A DNA stretch of 64,000 nt from Methanocaldococcus fervens AG86 (lineage in GTDB: Archaea; AGJL01; Methanococci; Methanococcales; Methanocaldococcaceae), in contig NC_013156.1 in the NCBI RefSeq assembly GCF_000023985.1, positions 422,363-486,362 on the forward strand, read 5' to 3'. The notes beneath the pieces were generated by a model, which saw only the letters and a program-made list of their open reading frames with translations, was not told the origin of the DNA and made no database searches. Position 1 is the stretch's first letter; each line of letters begins with the position of its first letter. This document shows positions 47,608-59,036 of the stretch, in pieces. The position numbers and the translations under genes were made by a program.

Positions 47608-47784
47608 TTCTATCCCTCCTTTAATCTTAGCATTTAAAGATTAAAATTTAACTTTTAATAACTAATTAAATTATTTATTTTTTACTGAATACTTTGAGCA
47701 CGAAGCGTTAATAAATTTTAAATATATTGCAATTATTAATAATTAAATATTTGACAATACTTGGATAACTCTTGAGGTGAGGTT

Positions 47785-49599
47785 ATGGAAATCAAACATA
47801 AAATACCAATTTTATTATTGGTTTTGTATATTATTCTTGGGGTGTATGTTCAATACAATGGGATATCACAGTTTAAATCCCTACCTTCTCCGTTATACGG
47901 TGGAGATTACTATTACCAGATGGGTGTTATTTGGCATATAAGAGAGGGAGGTAATCCTTTGGAAAGTTCTTCAATGCTTGGAGGTATGCCTGGTTACCTT
48001 CCAGTTTATGGTTATCTATGTGCCAAATTTTGTGATTTGTTTAATTTAGACACAATGAAGGGGATGTTTTATTTTTCATTAGTTATATTTGTTGTAGCAA
48101 GTGTAATATGGTTTTATTTGTTTAGAGTATTATTTAAAGATGATTGGATTGCTCTAATTGGAGTCGTCTTAGCAAATGGGATAAATGCGTATCCAATATT
48201 GAAATACACCCCATTCACTCATCAGATTATGATTCCATTGTTTATCCTTGCTTTATATTTGGCATTTAAAGAGAGGAAAATTATTTATTATGCCTTGTTA
48301 GGTTTAATTTATGGTTTATTGACTTTATCTCACATGGTGGCATTTGTTGGAGCAACTTTGATAATATTAACATTCCTTATTTATGAGATTTATAAAAATA
48401 AGGATGATATATTGAGTTATTTAAAAGAAAATGTAAAAAATTGGGGAATTTTTGGAGTTGTTGCATTGCCTATATTAATGCTCTATTGGTATAAGCCGAT
48501 ATTTATTTATCATCTACATAGACCTTATGATAGGTTGCATATGGATGTTATTGACTTTGGAAGGTTAGATGTGCAAATAAGTTTTTTAATTGAGATGATA
48601 AAAACATATTTATTGAATTTCAGCTCTATTGGGGGGTTTATAAATACTATATTGGTATGGATGGGACTATACGCATTTTATAATTCAAAAGAAGATGCAT
48701 TAAAAGAATTTATAAAAGTGTTTGGAATTGGTTCAATATTTGCCACATTTTGTTATTTTATAACTGAACCATTGTTAAAAATGCATTTTGTCCCAACTTA
48801 TATGCATAATTTTTATTTATGGGCTACTGCAATAATTATTGGATTGTATGGTTTGAATTATATAATGGAGAGGTACAACTTAAATGAGTTAAATAAAAAA
48901 GTTGTAATATTTGGTTTATTATTCATTGTATTATTTGCAAACTCTACCTACGCATTTGTTAATTATGTAAATAATGATAGATGGGCAAATGTTGGAAAAC
49001 ATCCAATGCCTGAAATGTATGTATCTTTACAACATTATTTGTTAAAAAATACTGATGTAAATGATGTAATTTTATCAACAAAGGAGTTAAGCTTTGCTAT
49101 AAACTCTATAAGTGGAAGGAAGGTTATGGTTAATAGATGGGCTCACCAAAACGACCCTTACATCAACTTACCTCAGAGGGATATGGACGCGGCAATAATT
49201 TTGTATGGGAATGATACAAAGAAAAAATTGGAGTTAATAAAAAAATATAATGTATCTTATTTGTATTGGGATTATTATTGGATTAATTCAGAGTTTCAAT
49301 TTGATAAATATGGTAGGTTGGTGGGAATGTACGACCCTTTAATGACCTATGACACAGAGGAAAATAGGAGGTATTTGGATAAATATGGAGTGAAATACAT
49401 TCCAATGTATTTTTGGGTTGACCCTTCTACAAGGTATGATAATGTTAGAAAGTTCCACATACTTGTAATTTCACCACAAAACTATTATAACTTTACAAAT
49501 CCATGGAAGCCAGATTTAAATAAATATCTGGTAGAGGTTTGGAATTATACATACAATGGAAAGAAAATAGCCGCTCTATATAAGATAAATATCAAATAA
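47785..49599 (+). CDS. large multi-pass membrane protein, GT-C-like
   Basis: 604 residues, GAGGTGAGGTT then ATG. About twelve hydrophobic helices in the first ~410 residues, then an outside-facing soluble part to the end. An early loop, YGGDYYYQMGVIWHI, places an acidic pair just after the first helix, the pattern of GT-C glycosyltransferases that use lipid-linked sugars. No close family recognised; oligosaccharyl- or mannosyltransferase-like role is inference. Followed by a GT9 glycosyltransferase gene after a few bases, supporting surface-glycan work. Confidence 0.72.
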   Translation: MEIKHKIPILLLVLYIILGVYVQYNGISQFKSLPSPLYGGDYYYQMGVIWHIREGGNPLESSSMLGGMPGYLPVYGYLCAKFCDLFNLDTMKGMFYFSLVIFVVASVIWFYLFRVLFKDDWIALIGVVLANGINAYPILKYTPFTHQIMIPLFILALYLAFKERKIIYYALLGLIYGLLTLSHMVAFVGATLIILTFLIYEIYKNKDDILSYLKENVKNWGIFGVVALPILMLYWYKPIFIYHLHRPYDRLHMDVIDFGRLDVQISFLIEMIKTYLLNFSSIGGFINTILVWMGLYAFYNSKEDALKEFIKVFGIGSIFATFCYFITEPLLKMHFVPTYMHNFYLWATAIIIGLYGLNYIMERYNLNELNKKVVIFGLLFIVLFANSTYAFVNYVNNDRWANVGKHPMPEMYVSLQHYLLKNTDVNDVILSTKELSFAINSISGRKVMVNRWAHQNDPYINLPQRDMDAAIILYGNDTKKKLELIKKYNVSYLYWDYYWINSEFQFDKYGRLVGMYDPLMTYDTEENRRYLDKYGVKYIPMYFWVDPSTRYDNVRKFHILVISPQNYYNFTNPWKPDLNKYLVEVWNYTYNGKKIAALYKINIK

Positions 49600-49615
49600 T
49601 TTTTTGGTGTTAGTA

Positions 49616-50761
49616 ATGGATATTGATAAAATCAGAATAATTGACTATTATATTGGAATTCCTATAATTCAATTTCTTAGATTATTTAAGATTAAAAAAA
49701 AGGAATTAAAAAATAAACCAAAAAAAATTTTACTTATAAAATTTTTTGGTATTGGCAATTTAGTAATGTCTTCCCCAGTTTTTTATCATATAAAAAATAA
49801 ATATCCAAATGCAGAAATACACTACTTAACATTAAAAAACAATGAGGATGTTTTAAAGTGTTATAAAAAATATGTTGATAAGATTAAATACATTGACATA
49901 AAAGACAACATTATTTTAGCTACTTTAAAATTAATCAATGACTTGAGAAAAGAAAACTATGATGTTATCATAGATTTAGACCAATTTTCGAGATATTCGG
50001 CAATAATTTCCTTCCTAATAAATAAAAACTTTTCGATAGGATTCAAAACAAGAGGAGCTTATAGGCATTATCTTTATGACCATATAATTGAATATATGGG
50101 TAATAAGCATATAGTTGAAGAATTTTTAGATTTACTTGAACCTTTAGGTATAAAACCAAATAAAAATATAAAATTAATCCCATTAGAAACAGACAATACT
50201 TCAAAAAAGAAAGTAGATGAATTTTTAACTAAACATGGATTCATTGATAAGAAAATCATCGGGATACACACTGGCACAAGTGAAAATGCCCCACAAAGAA
50301 AATGGCCTTATTTTAAGGAGTTAATAGAAAAAATATTATTAGAAACTGATTGCTATATTGTTTTAACTGCTGGACCAAAAGAATATAGTGAATGTGATAA
50401 TTTAATAAATTCTTTAAATGTTGATGAAAAATATAAAGAAAGAATTATAGTATCAAAAGGGATATCCTTAAAAGAATTACCAGAGTTAATTAAAAGATTT
50501 GTTTTATATATAAGTAATGACACGGGACCTTTGCACATAGCTGCAGCACAGGGTGTTTTTGTGATTGGACTTTATGGACCTAACACTCCGAAACTTTACG
50601 GACCATATACAAAAAATTGTTATGTCTTTTACAAAAATCTTCCATGTTCTCCATGCATAACTAACTTTAATAATAAAAAGACCACATGTAAAAATCCAAT
50701 TTGTATGAAAAAAATTAGTGTAGATGAAGTATTTAATAAGATTTTGGAGTATTTAAAATAG
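49616..50761 (+). CDS. glycosyltransferase family 9 (heptosyltransferase-like)
   Basis: 381 residues from ATG 49616 (GGTGTTAGTA). GIGNLVMSSPVFYHIKNKYPNAEIHYL and the nucleotide-sugar part GIHTGTSENAPQRKWP, VLTAGPKEYSECD, ISNDTGPLHIAAAQGVFVIGLYGPNTP with the acidic base of GT-B enzymes. Cysteines near the end (CSPC, CKNPIC) match GT9 proteins with a metal or disulfide. Probably adds a sugar to a surface glycan or lipid. Two more GT9 genes are at 62290 and 63399. Confidence 0.92.
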   Translation: MDIDKIRIIDYYIGIPIIQFLRLFKIKKKELKNKPKKILLIKFFGIGNLVMSSPVFYHIKNKYPNAEIHYLTLKNNEDVLKCYKKYVDKIKYIDIKDNIILATLKLINDLRKENYDVIIDLDQFSRYSAIISFLINKNFSIGFKTRGAYRHYLYDHIIEYMGNKHIVEEFLDLLEPLGIKPNKNIKLIPLETDNTSKKKVDEFLTKHGFIDKKIIGIHTGTSENAPQRKWPYFKELIEKILLETDCYIVLTAGPKEYSECDNLINSLNVDEKYKERIIVSKGISLKELPELIKRFVLYISNDTGPLHIAAAQGVFVIGLYGPNTPKLYGPYTKNCYVFYKNLPCSPCITNFNNKKTTCKNPICMKKISVDEVFNKILEYLK

Positions 50762-50764
50762 AAT

Positions 50765-52573
50765 TTATTTTATTTTCAAAATTGATATGTTATTTTTGTT
50801 ATACATTATTTCAAAGTATCCTTTATTTTTGAAAAAAGTTCTATTTATTTTTATATTCTTTGATATGAATATATGACTTATATTGTTTTCTTTGCAAAAA
50901 TTAATAAATTTTTCATAATCTCCACGCCAAGTATAGTTAATTATTTCCTCTGCTGTAATATTATTGAATTTATTGCCATTTCCCTAGCAAAAAACACATT
51001 TATTATTTGTGAATATTGGGATAAACTGCCCACTATCTTGACCAAAATTTAAAAATATCTTGTTAGATATGTTATTTTCATTTATAAAATTAAATGCATC
51101 TATTTCATCATCCCCCACTAAATAAAATCTCCAATAGAATTTTGGATGATAGGAATAAGTTGTATAAGCATTACTTAATAAAGTAATAATAATTGTAGTA
51201 ACGATAAGTTTTCTTTTTGTGGGAATTATTTTGCCTATGTAATATAAACCACAACCATAAAATACAGGCATTAAAATCTGAAAATTATAGATCCATCTTA
51301 TAGAATTATATAACGCAGAGAAAAATGGTATTTTAAAACCAATAAGTTGATTGTTTAATAACCAAAGTATCATAAGCAAAATATAAAATACAAAATATCC
51401 TTTTTTGTTTTTTATTAAAAAAATCGTTCCAAAAATAAATAATACTATATATAAAGTCATAGCTAACAGACGTTTCATAAATAGAATAAATGGAATCTGA
51501 TGACTAAATAATAAACCTATAGCTACAGTAGTAGAGCAACATGTCCCTATGCCGTCTAATATTGAGATAATAACATCGTATATAGTATAGGGATGTATAT
51601 TATGTATGACATAGGAAGTATTGGAGTATGATATCACACTATTAATAAATTTAGGATATATGATTATAAAGGAGCAAAGTATTGGAATGGTGAAAAATTT
51701 AATATGGTTTAATATATCTCCATATTTTTTATACATAACATCCCACAACATTAATGAAGCTAAAAACAAAGTTAGCATTAAAAATGGAAAAGTATGTGTA
51801 AATATTAAGCTAAATACTCCAAAACTAAATAAGTAAAGGTAAATGTTATTTTTTGTGCTTTTGTATCTCAATAAAAATGCAATCAATATTAAAAATATGC
51901 AATATCCCAATGTATTTGGATATATTGCCTTTAATAATATTCTATAAAACTCATAGTTTAATGGGACAAATAAAGCAGTATAAATTCCAGTCCCTTCTTT
52001 TATGCTCTCCCCTATGTAATAGTGAGAAAGAACAAACAACATTACCATAAAAATCTCTATAAAATATATAGTGTTTGGTATATCTCTAACATTAGAAGCT
52101 AAGAAATATGTAAAGGAGTGAAATCCCGAGGGATATGCCCAATATCTCATGTATTCTTGATTTTTATAAAATATGGTTTTCTCTAAAATTATCGCCTTTA
52201 TTTTAAACATGTGATATTGAGAATCCCATTTTTCACAGGGGTATTTTGGAAATAATGAGTATGCAACAAATAACGAGCATATTAGTATTGAAATTATGGC
52301 GATAAATTTCCATTTTAGTTTAAAATTTTGTATTTTAAATAAATTTAAATTTAAGAATGAATTTTGTTTTATTCGCTGGATTATAAATAAAAACAACAAT
52401 GTGATAACATATAAAATTTTATACATTGGAATTCCAACAAAAGACAATAAATAGGAAATACTAATTATGTAAAACACTGAGAGGAATAGTGTGGTGATAA
52501 CTTTTTCTTCCCCTTTTAATGGATTTAGTAAATAAATTAGTAATAAAATTACAATAAACAGGAATATTTCCAT
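50765..52573 (-). pseudogene. large membrane protein gene with in-frame TAG
   Basis: From ATG 52573 (GGTGATTATT upstream) the frame runs 529 codons to TAG at 50986-50984, then stays open for 72 more codons without another stop, reading GNGNKFNNITAEEIINYTW ... FINFCKENNISHIFISKN to TAA at 50765. The continuation is protein-like and ends just before the GT9 gene, so a 602-codon gene was interrupted by a single TAG. The product has about twelve hydrophobic helices and a soluble C-terminus, comparable in size and layout to the GT-C-like protein at 47785. Function not recognised. Confidence 0.75.
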
Positions 52574-52641
52574 AATAATCACCAAAAATTTATATAATAA
52601 AAATAATAACCAATAGAAATAAAGAAATGTAATGTGGAACA

Positions 52642-53835
52642 ATGTTAAACTTACCATATTTAATCTTAGGCATAATTTGCGGAACTATAACCGGCTTATT
52701 CCCAGGCATTCATCCAAATAACATTGTTGCATTATCTTTTTTAATTTTGCCTTATTTTGGAGTAAATAATTATGTTCCATTTTTAATTGGTTTAGTTATT
52801 GCTCACTACTTTATAAATTTTATTCCATCTGCTTTTTTAGGAGTTCCAGATGATGAAACTGCTGTTTCCGTTCTACCAATGCATAAATTAACTTTAAGTG
52901 GAAATGGTTATGAGGCAGTTGTATTGGCAGGATTTGGCAGTTATTTAGGAGTTGTTTTTTCAATAATCATAAGTTTATTTTTAATATCAATTTTGCATTT
53001 TGATGTTAAAGCATTTTACTGCCATATTAAAATATTTATCCCGTTTATTTTAATTGCTTTTGTTTTATATCAAATTTTTACATCAAAATCAATTTGGGAG
53101 GTTTTAGTTATATTTCTATCAGGAATTTTTGGAATTGCAGTTTTATATTGCAGTGAGGCATTTAATATAACTTTGACAGCAATGTTTACTGGAATGTTTG
53201 GAATTCCACTGCTTATAAACAACCTAAAAACTTACAAAATAAAAAATCAAATAATAACCTTCCCTAATTTTGAGTTAAAGTTTTTAGAATCATCATTTTT
53301 TGCATCTGTGGCTGGGTTTTTTAGAATATTTTTGCCTGGAATAAGTGGAGCTCAGTTAAACTACATTCTAAGTAAAATTTTAAGTGAAAGAGATTTAAAA
53401 AACTTTATTGTTTCTCAGGGAGCTATTATTTTATCTAATGAAATTTTTTCCCTATTGGCAGTTATTTTTATTGGAACAGGGAGGAGCGGGGTTGCCAAAG
53501 CAATACAATATTTAAATGTTAATATTGATTTAACTTATACGATTTTTTATATTTTATTGGCTTCAACAGTATCTTTAATTGTTTTGTTAAAGTTATCTAA
53601 ATATATCCTCATTTTTATTAGAAAGGTTAATTTTAAGATTTTATCAATGTTTTTCATTGTTTTTTGCACAGTTATTATAATAATAGGAAGTTATAACAAC
53701 TATTTAACTTATCATCTCGTTGTTTATTTAACTTCGATTTGTATTGGGCTTTTAGCATTAAAAAGTAAATCAAATCTATCAAATATGATGAACGTCTTAA
53801 TATTCCCAACAATATTGTATTTTTTAAGGGGATAA
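52642..53835 (+). CDS. TctA-like (DUF112/PF01970) membrane transporter
   Basis: 397 residues with ten or more hydrophobic helices. GTITGLFPGIHPNNIVAL, an AFLGVPDDETAVSVLPMHKLTLSGNGYEAV block and GFFRIFLPGISGAQLNYILSKI are the paired glycine/proline motifs of the archaeal TctA family. Bacterial TctA carries tricarboxylates with TctB and TctC; none is nearby, so substrate and mechanism are open. The last codon is followed after one base by the next membrane gene. Confidence 0.85.
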   Translation: MLNLPYLILGIICGTITGLFPGIHPNNIVALSFLILPYFGVNNYVPFLIGLVIAHYFINFIPSAFLGVPDDETAVSVLPMHKLTLSGNGYEAVVLAGFGSYLGVVFSIIISLFLISILHFDVKAFYCHIKIFIPFILIAFVLYQIFTSKSIWEVLVIFLSGIFGIAVLYCSEAFNITLTAMFTGMFGIPLLINNLKTYKIKNQIITFPNFELKFLESSFFASVAGFFRIFLPGISGAQLNYILSKILSERDLKNFIVSQGAIILSNEIFSLLAVIFIGTGRSGVAKAIQYLNVNIDLTYTIFYILLASTVSLIVLLKLSKYILIFIRKVNFKILSMFFIVFCTVIIIIGSYNNYLTYHLVVYLTSICIGLLALKSKSNLSNMMNVLIFPTILYFLRG

Positions 53836-53836
53836 G

Positions 53837-54805
53837 ATGAATTTAAAAGGGCAGTTGTTAAATAAAAGGACGATAATTTCATTCATTATCTCGTTTGGGA
53901 TAATTTTATACATCCTTTTAAAAATAGATTTAAATAAATTAATTATAATTTTAAAAAATGCAAATATTTTTTATTATTTTCTTGCAATAACCATGTTTTA
54001 TCTTTCAATATTAATTAAAAGCTACCGTTGGAAAATTTTCCTAAAAAATATTAATATTAATCTAAATTTAAAAAATGCATTTGTAATATACTATTTATCC
54101 ATGTTTGTGAATTCTTTGGTTCCAGCCAAATTAGGAGATGTTTATAGGGGTTATTTATTAAAAAAGAAGACAAATAAATCAATATCATTAGGATTTGGGA
54201 CTGTTTTTATTGAGAGAGTTTTTGATTTAGTAGCTATGATTATTTTATTGTTTATATCTGCCTATATTTCATTTAAATCAAAAATTCCAAGGGAAATAAT
54301 CTACTCAATGAAATGGGGAGTTGTTGTTATATTAATTTTAATCTTACTAATCTTTATCTTCATAATATTAAATAACAAAATAAATTTAAAAAATGAAAGA
54401 TTGGAAAGAATATTAATGAATTTTGAAAAAGGTTTAAAGGCAATACAAATAAATACCCTCCCTCTGATAATTATTTTATCATTTATTGGATGGTTTATTG
54501 AGGGTTTAACCATTTATTTTATATTTCTATCGTTGAATTTAAATTTAGATGTATTATTTGGCGTCTTTTCTGATTTAGCATCTTCATTATTAACAGCAAT
54601 TCCAATAACGCCCTCTGGGTTGGGAATTGTGGAGTATGCCTTAATTTACATATTAAAATTAAAAGGTTTAGATTATAATAGTAGTTTCGCGGTTCTTATT
54701 CTATATCGTTCAATATCGTATCTTTCAATCGTTTTATTTGGAGCGATAATGTTTTATATCGTTGAGGGAAATGTTCTAAAAGAATCTAAAAATAGGAAAT
54801 CCTAA
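53837..54805 (+). CDS. LPG synthase TM-like (UPF0104) membrane protein
   Basis: 322 residues, GGGGATAAG then ATG. Eight or so helices. KSYRWKIFLKN, MFVNSLVPAKLGDVYRGYLLKKK with GTVFIERVFDLVAM, and LLTAIPITPSGLGIVEYALIYIL are the hallmark of PF03706, the membrane half of lysyl-phosphatidylglycerol synthase and archaeal relatives. Archaeal members likely move or modify lipids or glycolipids; no aminoacyl-transferase half is present. Coupled to the TctA-like gene. Confidence 0.88.
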   Translation: MNLKGQLLNKRTIISFIISFGIILYILLKIDLNKLIIILKNANIFYYFLAITMFYLSILIKSYRWKIFLKNININLNLKNAFVIYYLSMFVNSLVPAKLGDVYRGYLLKKKTNKSISLGFGTVFIERVFDLVAMIILLFISAYISFKSKIPREIIYSMKWGVVVILILILLIFIFIILNNKINLKNERLERILMNFEKGLKAIQINTLPLIIILSFIGWFIEGLTIYFIFLSLNLNLDVLFGVFSDLASSLLTAIPITPSGLGIVEYALIYILKLKGLDYNSSFAVLILYRSISYLSIVLFGAIMFYIVEGNVLKESKNRKS

Positions 54806-54894
54806 ATTAAATTACATTTTTAAAAACACAATAAAAACATAAATACCTAATTATATTACCAATAAAACAATAAAGGAATATAATTGGTGATAGG

Positions 54895-56460
54895 ATGAAG
54901 CTAACATTTGATTTAGATGGGAAGATTATATTTAGCAAAGAATTAGATGATGAGGCAAAAAAAGCAGTAGAGGAGATTTTAAAAAACGCAGATAGTATTT
55001 TTTTAAGGGGAGTTCCAAAAGGCAAAGAAGATGAGGCATCAAAAATAAAAAGTTATGAGTTTGAAGGCAACACTTTAAAATTAAAGATTGTCTCTGGAAC
55101 TTACACAAGAGCCCACGAAGGTTTAATTAGATTAAGAAAGCCATTAGCTGAAAAATTGGGGAGGAATTTTAGGATTGGAGTTAGAGGGATTGAGATAAAC
55201 AATTATGTAATAACAATTGAAACAGATGAAGATAAAGCTAAAAAATTAGATGGCATTAAAGTTCCAGAGTGTGAGGCAAAAGTTGAAGGAAACAAAATTA
55301 TATTGGCATTTAAGAATATTGGGGAGGGTGAATTAAAGAGGAATATTATTGATAGGGCAATAAAATTTGTAAAAATGGAATTGGAGAAGGAAGAAGAGGA
55401 CTTAACATTCAAAGTTTGTAAAATACCTCCCGGGACAGTAGTTAGCGAATACAAAGCAAAGAGAAAGATAACGTTTGACAAAGACCCAACAGATGTGGCT
55501 GAAAAACTTGGATGGGTTAAAAAATTTCCTGGAAGAGGGCAATGGTTTTATACTCCACCAATTACTGCCTTGTTTAGAGCTTTGGAAGAGTTGATAGTTG
55601 AAGAGGTTGTTAAAAAGATTGGATTTCAAGAGTGCTTATTCCCAAAGCTCATTCCATTGGAGATTATGTATAAGATGAGATACTTGGAGGGATTACCAGA
55701 GGGAATGTATTATGTTTGCCCACCAAAGAGAGAGCCAGAGTTATTTAAAGAGTTTGTAAATGAGATGATGATTAAAAAAGAAATTCCAATTGAAAAATTA
55801 AAAAATTTGTTAAGGGAGCCAAGTTATGTTTTAGCCCCAGCCCAATGTGAGCCGTTCTATCAATTCTTTGAAGGGGAGGTTATAGATGTTGATAGACCGG
55901 TTATGTTCTTTGATAGAAGTGGATGGACATACAGATGGGAAGGAGGGGGAGCGAGAGGTTTAGATAGAGTTAATGAGTTTTTAAGGGTAGAGTGTGTTTG
56001 GATTGGAAGCCCAGAGTTTGTTGAAGAAACAAGGGACAAAACATTAAAATATGCTGAAAAGTTAGCTCAAAAACTTGATTTAGAGTATTGGGTTGAGGTT
56101 GGAGATGACCCATTTTATTTGGAGGGAAGGAAGAAGGAAGATAGAGGAATTGAATTCCCAGAAGTTCCAAAGTATGAGATGAGGTTGTGGCTACCACATA
56201 TAAAAGATGAAAGGAAAGGGGTTGCTGTTACATCAGCAAATGTGCATGGAACACACTTCGTTGAAGGATTTAGAATTAAGGACTATAAAGGAAGAAAGGT
56301 TTGGACTGGTTGCACTGGATATGGAATAACAAGGTGGGTTGTTGGTTATTTAGCTCAATATGGGTTTGATTTTGATGACTGGCATCCAATAATAAAGAAA
56401 AAAATTGAGAAGTTGCCAGAAGTTCCTCAATTAATAACTTGGCCTAAGAAGGATGAATAA
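54895..56460 (+). CDS. serS: seryl-tRNA synthetase, methanogen (type 2) form
   Basis: 521 residues, GGTGATAGG then ATG. The N-terminal domain (to ~170) is unlike bacterial SerRS; the class II core has [59 protein letters not shown] and [20 protein letters not shown]. Active-site zinc is expected from C in CEPF, an E, and C in WTGC, as in Methanosarcina SerRS. Charges tRNA-Ser, Cys- and Sec-related pathways downstream. Full length. Confidence 0.96.
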   Translation: MKLTFDLDGKIIFSKELDDEAKKAVEEILKNADSIFLRGVPKGKEDEASKIKSYEFEGNTLKLKIVSGTYTRAHEGLIRLRKPLAEKLGRNFRIGVRGIEINNYVITIETDEDKAKKLDGIKVPECEAKVEGNKIILAFKNIGEGELKRNIIDRAIKFVKMELEKEEEDLTFKVCKIPPGTVVSEYKAKRKITFDKDPTDVAEKLGWVKKFPGRGQWFYTPPITALFRALEELIVEEVVKKIGFQECLFPKLIPLEIMYKMRYLEGLPEGMYYVCPPKREPELFKEFVNEMMIKKEIPIEKLKNLLREPSYVLAPAQCEPFYQFFEGEVIDVDRPVMFFDRSGWTYRWEGGGARGLDRVNEFLRVECVWIGSPEFVEETRDKTLKYAEKLAQKLDLEYWVEVGDDPFYLEGRKKEDRGIEFPEVPKYEMRLWLPHIKDERKGVAVTSANVHGTHFVEGFRIKDYKGRKVWTGCTGYGITRWVVGYLAQYGFDFDDWHPIIKKKIEKLPEVPQLITWPKKDE

Positions 56461-56495
56461 ATTTTCTTTAATTTTTTTAACCCTTTGGTGATAAT

Positions 56496-57521
56496 ATGAG
56501 ATTTTATGATAGGGAGAAAGAACTTAACTATTTAAAAACCTATGTCCAATTAGAACCAAACTCTATTTTATTCGTTTATGGTCCTAAGTCATCTGGTAAA
56601 ACAACAGTAATGCTTAGGGTTATTGAAGAATTATCCAATAATGATGATTTAGTATTTTTCTATTATGATTTGAGGAGGTATGCTACTCCAACAAAAGAAG
56701 AGTTTTTAAATATATTTTTTGAAAAAGGAGATAAAAAATACTTATTAAACAAATTAGAAATTAACTTAAAGATATTTAAGTTTGGTGTTGAGGAGAAGTT
56801 TGATTTTAATAATATAAAGTTAAATGACGTATTTGATAGGATTTATGAAGGAATTGAAGCAGTTATTAAAGATAATAAAAAGCCAGTTTTAGTTATAGAC
56901 GAATTACAAAAATTAAAAAATATTTACTTCAACGAAGGAAAATCTTTATTAAATGAATTATTCAACCTCTTTGTTCATCTAACCAAAGTAAGACATTTCT
57001 GCCATGTAATTTGTTTAACTTCTGATACTTTATTTATTGAAGAAATATACAAAAACTCAACATTAAAAAATGCTTCTGAGTATTATTTAATTGACTGGTT
57101 AAGTAAGGAAACTATAAAAAATATTTTAAAAGAGGAAGGATTTAGTGAGGAGGAAATAAGTTATTGTTTAAATTATTTATCCTTACCTTATGAAATCTCC
57201 CAACTGATAAATAATAAAAAACTTGGCTTGTCAGATGAAGAGACCATAAAAAAATGGGTTAATGTTGAAGCAGATGGGTTGAGGTTTTTAATAGCAAATA
57301 TGCCAGATGATTTAGATGAAAATAAAATATATGAAATTTTAATTAAATTTAGAGATAAGATTAAAGTCAATGACTATGAGATTATTAAGAGGGAGTTAAT
57401 AAAAGAATTTAAGTTTTTAGTAGAAAATGAAATATTATTTTATGACGTAATAAATGGAATAATAAAACCCACATCCATTATAGAATGGCATGCCATAAAA
57501 GAGATTTTAGATAATAGGTGA
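56496..57521 (+). CDS. archaeal ATPase (PF01637, AAA/STAND-like)
   Basis: 341 residues, GGTGATAAT then [21 protein letters not shown] and Walker [21 protein letters not shown], Walker [12 protein letters not shown], then a winged-helix C-terminal part ([25 protein letters not shown]). This family is expanded in Methanocaldococcus and often sits by mobile or variable DNA; role unknown. Thirty-five bases after serS and 4 before trpE. Confidence 0.9.
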   Translation: MRFYDREKELNYLKTYVQLEPNSILFVYGPKSSGKTTVMLRVIEELSNNDDLVFFYYDLRRYATPTKEEFLNIFFEKGDKKYLLNKLEINLKIFKFGVEEKFDFNNIKLNDVFDRIYEGIEAVIKDNKKPVLVIDELQKLKNIYFNEGKSLLNELFNLFVHLTKVRHFCHVICLTSDTLFIEEIYKNSTLKNASEYYLIDWLSKETIKNILKEEGFSEEEISYCLNYLSLPYEISQLINNKKLGLSDEETIKKWVNVEADGLRFLIANMPDDLDENKIYEILIKFRDKIKVNDYEIIKRELIKEFKFLVENEILFYDVINGIIKPTSIIEWHAIKEILDNR

Positions 57522-57525
57522 TTTA

Positions 57526-58962
57526 ATGATAATTAAAAGAATAAAAATGGATGTTTCCCCATTGGATGTTTATGAGCAAATTAGAGGGGAAAATACCTTC
57601 TTATTAGAATCAGCCGAAGGGGTTCCAAAGGTTGCGAGATATTCAATCTTAGGAAAGGCGGAAGGGAAAGTAATATTTAAAAAAAATGAGCTAAAAGTCG
57701 AAAGCTTTACAGAATTTGGAGATAAAGCCAAAGATTTAGAAGGGAAATATGAATGTCCATTAGATGCTTTAAGAGAAGTTAGAAATGAATATCTTAAATA
57801 TATTGATATATCCAATATTCAACCAATACCAAGATTTAAAGGAGGTTTAGTAGGATATTTAAGTTATGATATTATTAGATACTGGATTGACTTGTCAAAT
57901 ATCTACCCAAAACCAATAAATGATTTAAAATTTCCAGATGCAGAGTTTTTTATTGTTAAGGACTTTATATCATTTGATTTAAAGGAAAAGATTATTAATT
58001 TAATAGCTGAAAGTAAGGAGAAAATTAAAGAATTTGAAGAAATCATTAGGACAGCAAAGATAAAGAAAAATGAAAAAGAAAGAAAAAATAATAATGTGAA
58101 TTTTAACAAGGATTCAAAAATAAAATCCAACATGAGCAAGGAGGAGTTTATTGAGGCAGTTAAAAAAGCTAAGGAGTATATTTTTGCTGGGGACATTTTC
58201 CAAGTGGTTTTATCAAGAAGAATTGAGATTGACTTAGATAATTTAGACAAATTAGAAATTTACAAAAAGGTTAGGGAAATAAATCCCTCTCCATATATGT
58301 ATTATTTAGATTTTGGAGAGAGGAAGATTATTGGCTCATCACCAGAGATTTTGGTTAGAACTGATTATATAAACAATAAAAAGATGGTTATAACAAGACC
58401 CATAGCTGGAACAATTAGGAGGGGTAAAACAGAAGAAGAAGATAAAGAGTTGGAGAGAAAGCTATTAAGTGATGAAAAAGAGAGAGCTGAGCACGTTATG
58501 CTTGTAGATTTGGCAAGAAATGATATTGGAAAGATATCAAAGTTTGGAACTGTTGAAGTTACCGACTTTATGACAATAGAAAAATACTCCCATGTTCAAC
58601 ATATAGTAAGTAATGTCGTTGGGGAGTTAAAAGATAATTACGATTCGTTCTTAGCTGTAAAAGCCACATTTCCAGCTGGAACTTTGAGTGGGGCTCCAAA
58701 GGTTAGGGCGATGGAGATTATTGAAGAGTTGGAAAAAACTTGGAGAGGACCTTATGGCGGGGGAGTTGGCTATTTTGGATGGGATGATTTAATGGATTTA
58801 GCTATAACTATCAGAACATTTGTAATTAAAAAGAATAAGGGGTATATACAAGTTGGTGCTGGAATAGTGGCTGATTCAATCCCAGAAAATGAATGGGAAG
58901 AGACGGAGAGGAAAGGAATGGCTAATGTTAAGACGATTGAGAGTTTGGTTAGGAAAATTTAA
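57526..58962 (+). CDS. trpE: anthranilate synthase component I
   Basis: 478 residues, GGTGATTTA then ATG. N-terminal FLLESAEG is the LLES feedback tryptophan-binding motif; the chorismate core has [66 protein letters not shown] and [20 protein letters not shown]. Uses chorismate with glutamine-derived ammonia from TrpG, which is not adjacent. Partner trpD is at 2104. Confidence 0.96.
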   Translation: MIIKRIKMDVSPLDVYEQIRGENTFLLESAEGVPKVARYSILGKAEGKVIFKKNELKVESFTEFGDKAKDLEGKYECPLDALREVRNEYLKYIDISNIQPIPRFKGGLVGYLSYDIIRYWIDLSNIYPKPINDLKFPDAEFFIVKDFISFDLKEKIINLIAESKEKIKEFEEIIRTAKIKKNEKERKNNNVNFNKDSKIKSNMSKEEFIEAVKKAKEYIFAGDIFQVVLSRRIEIDLDNLDKLEIYKKVREINPSPYMYYLDFGERKIIGSSPEILVRTDYINNKKMVITRPIAGTIRRGKTEEEDKELERKLLSDEKERAEHVMLVDLARNDIGKISKFGTVEVTDFMTIEKYSHVQHIVSNVVGELKDNYDSFLAVKATFPAGTLSGAPKVRAMEIIEELEKTWRGPYGGGVGYFGWDDLMDLAITIRTFVIKKNKGYIQVGAGIVADSIPENEWEETERKGMANVKTIESLVRKI

Positions 58963-59036
58963 AAACAATTTATATTAAAAATATTTAAATAACAAAAAAT
59001 TAGATTTTATGAGGTTTTATAAACTTTGGTGATTTT

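Noticed and set aside
41501-52573. Pyrrolysine explanation for the two TAG codons
   Set aside because: Not expected in Methanocaldococcus; no pyl genes or CTA-anticodon tRNA in the window. Kept only as a question for the whole genome.
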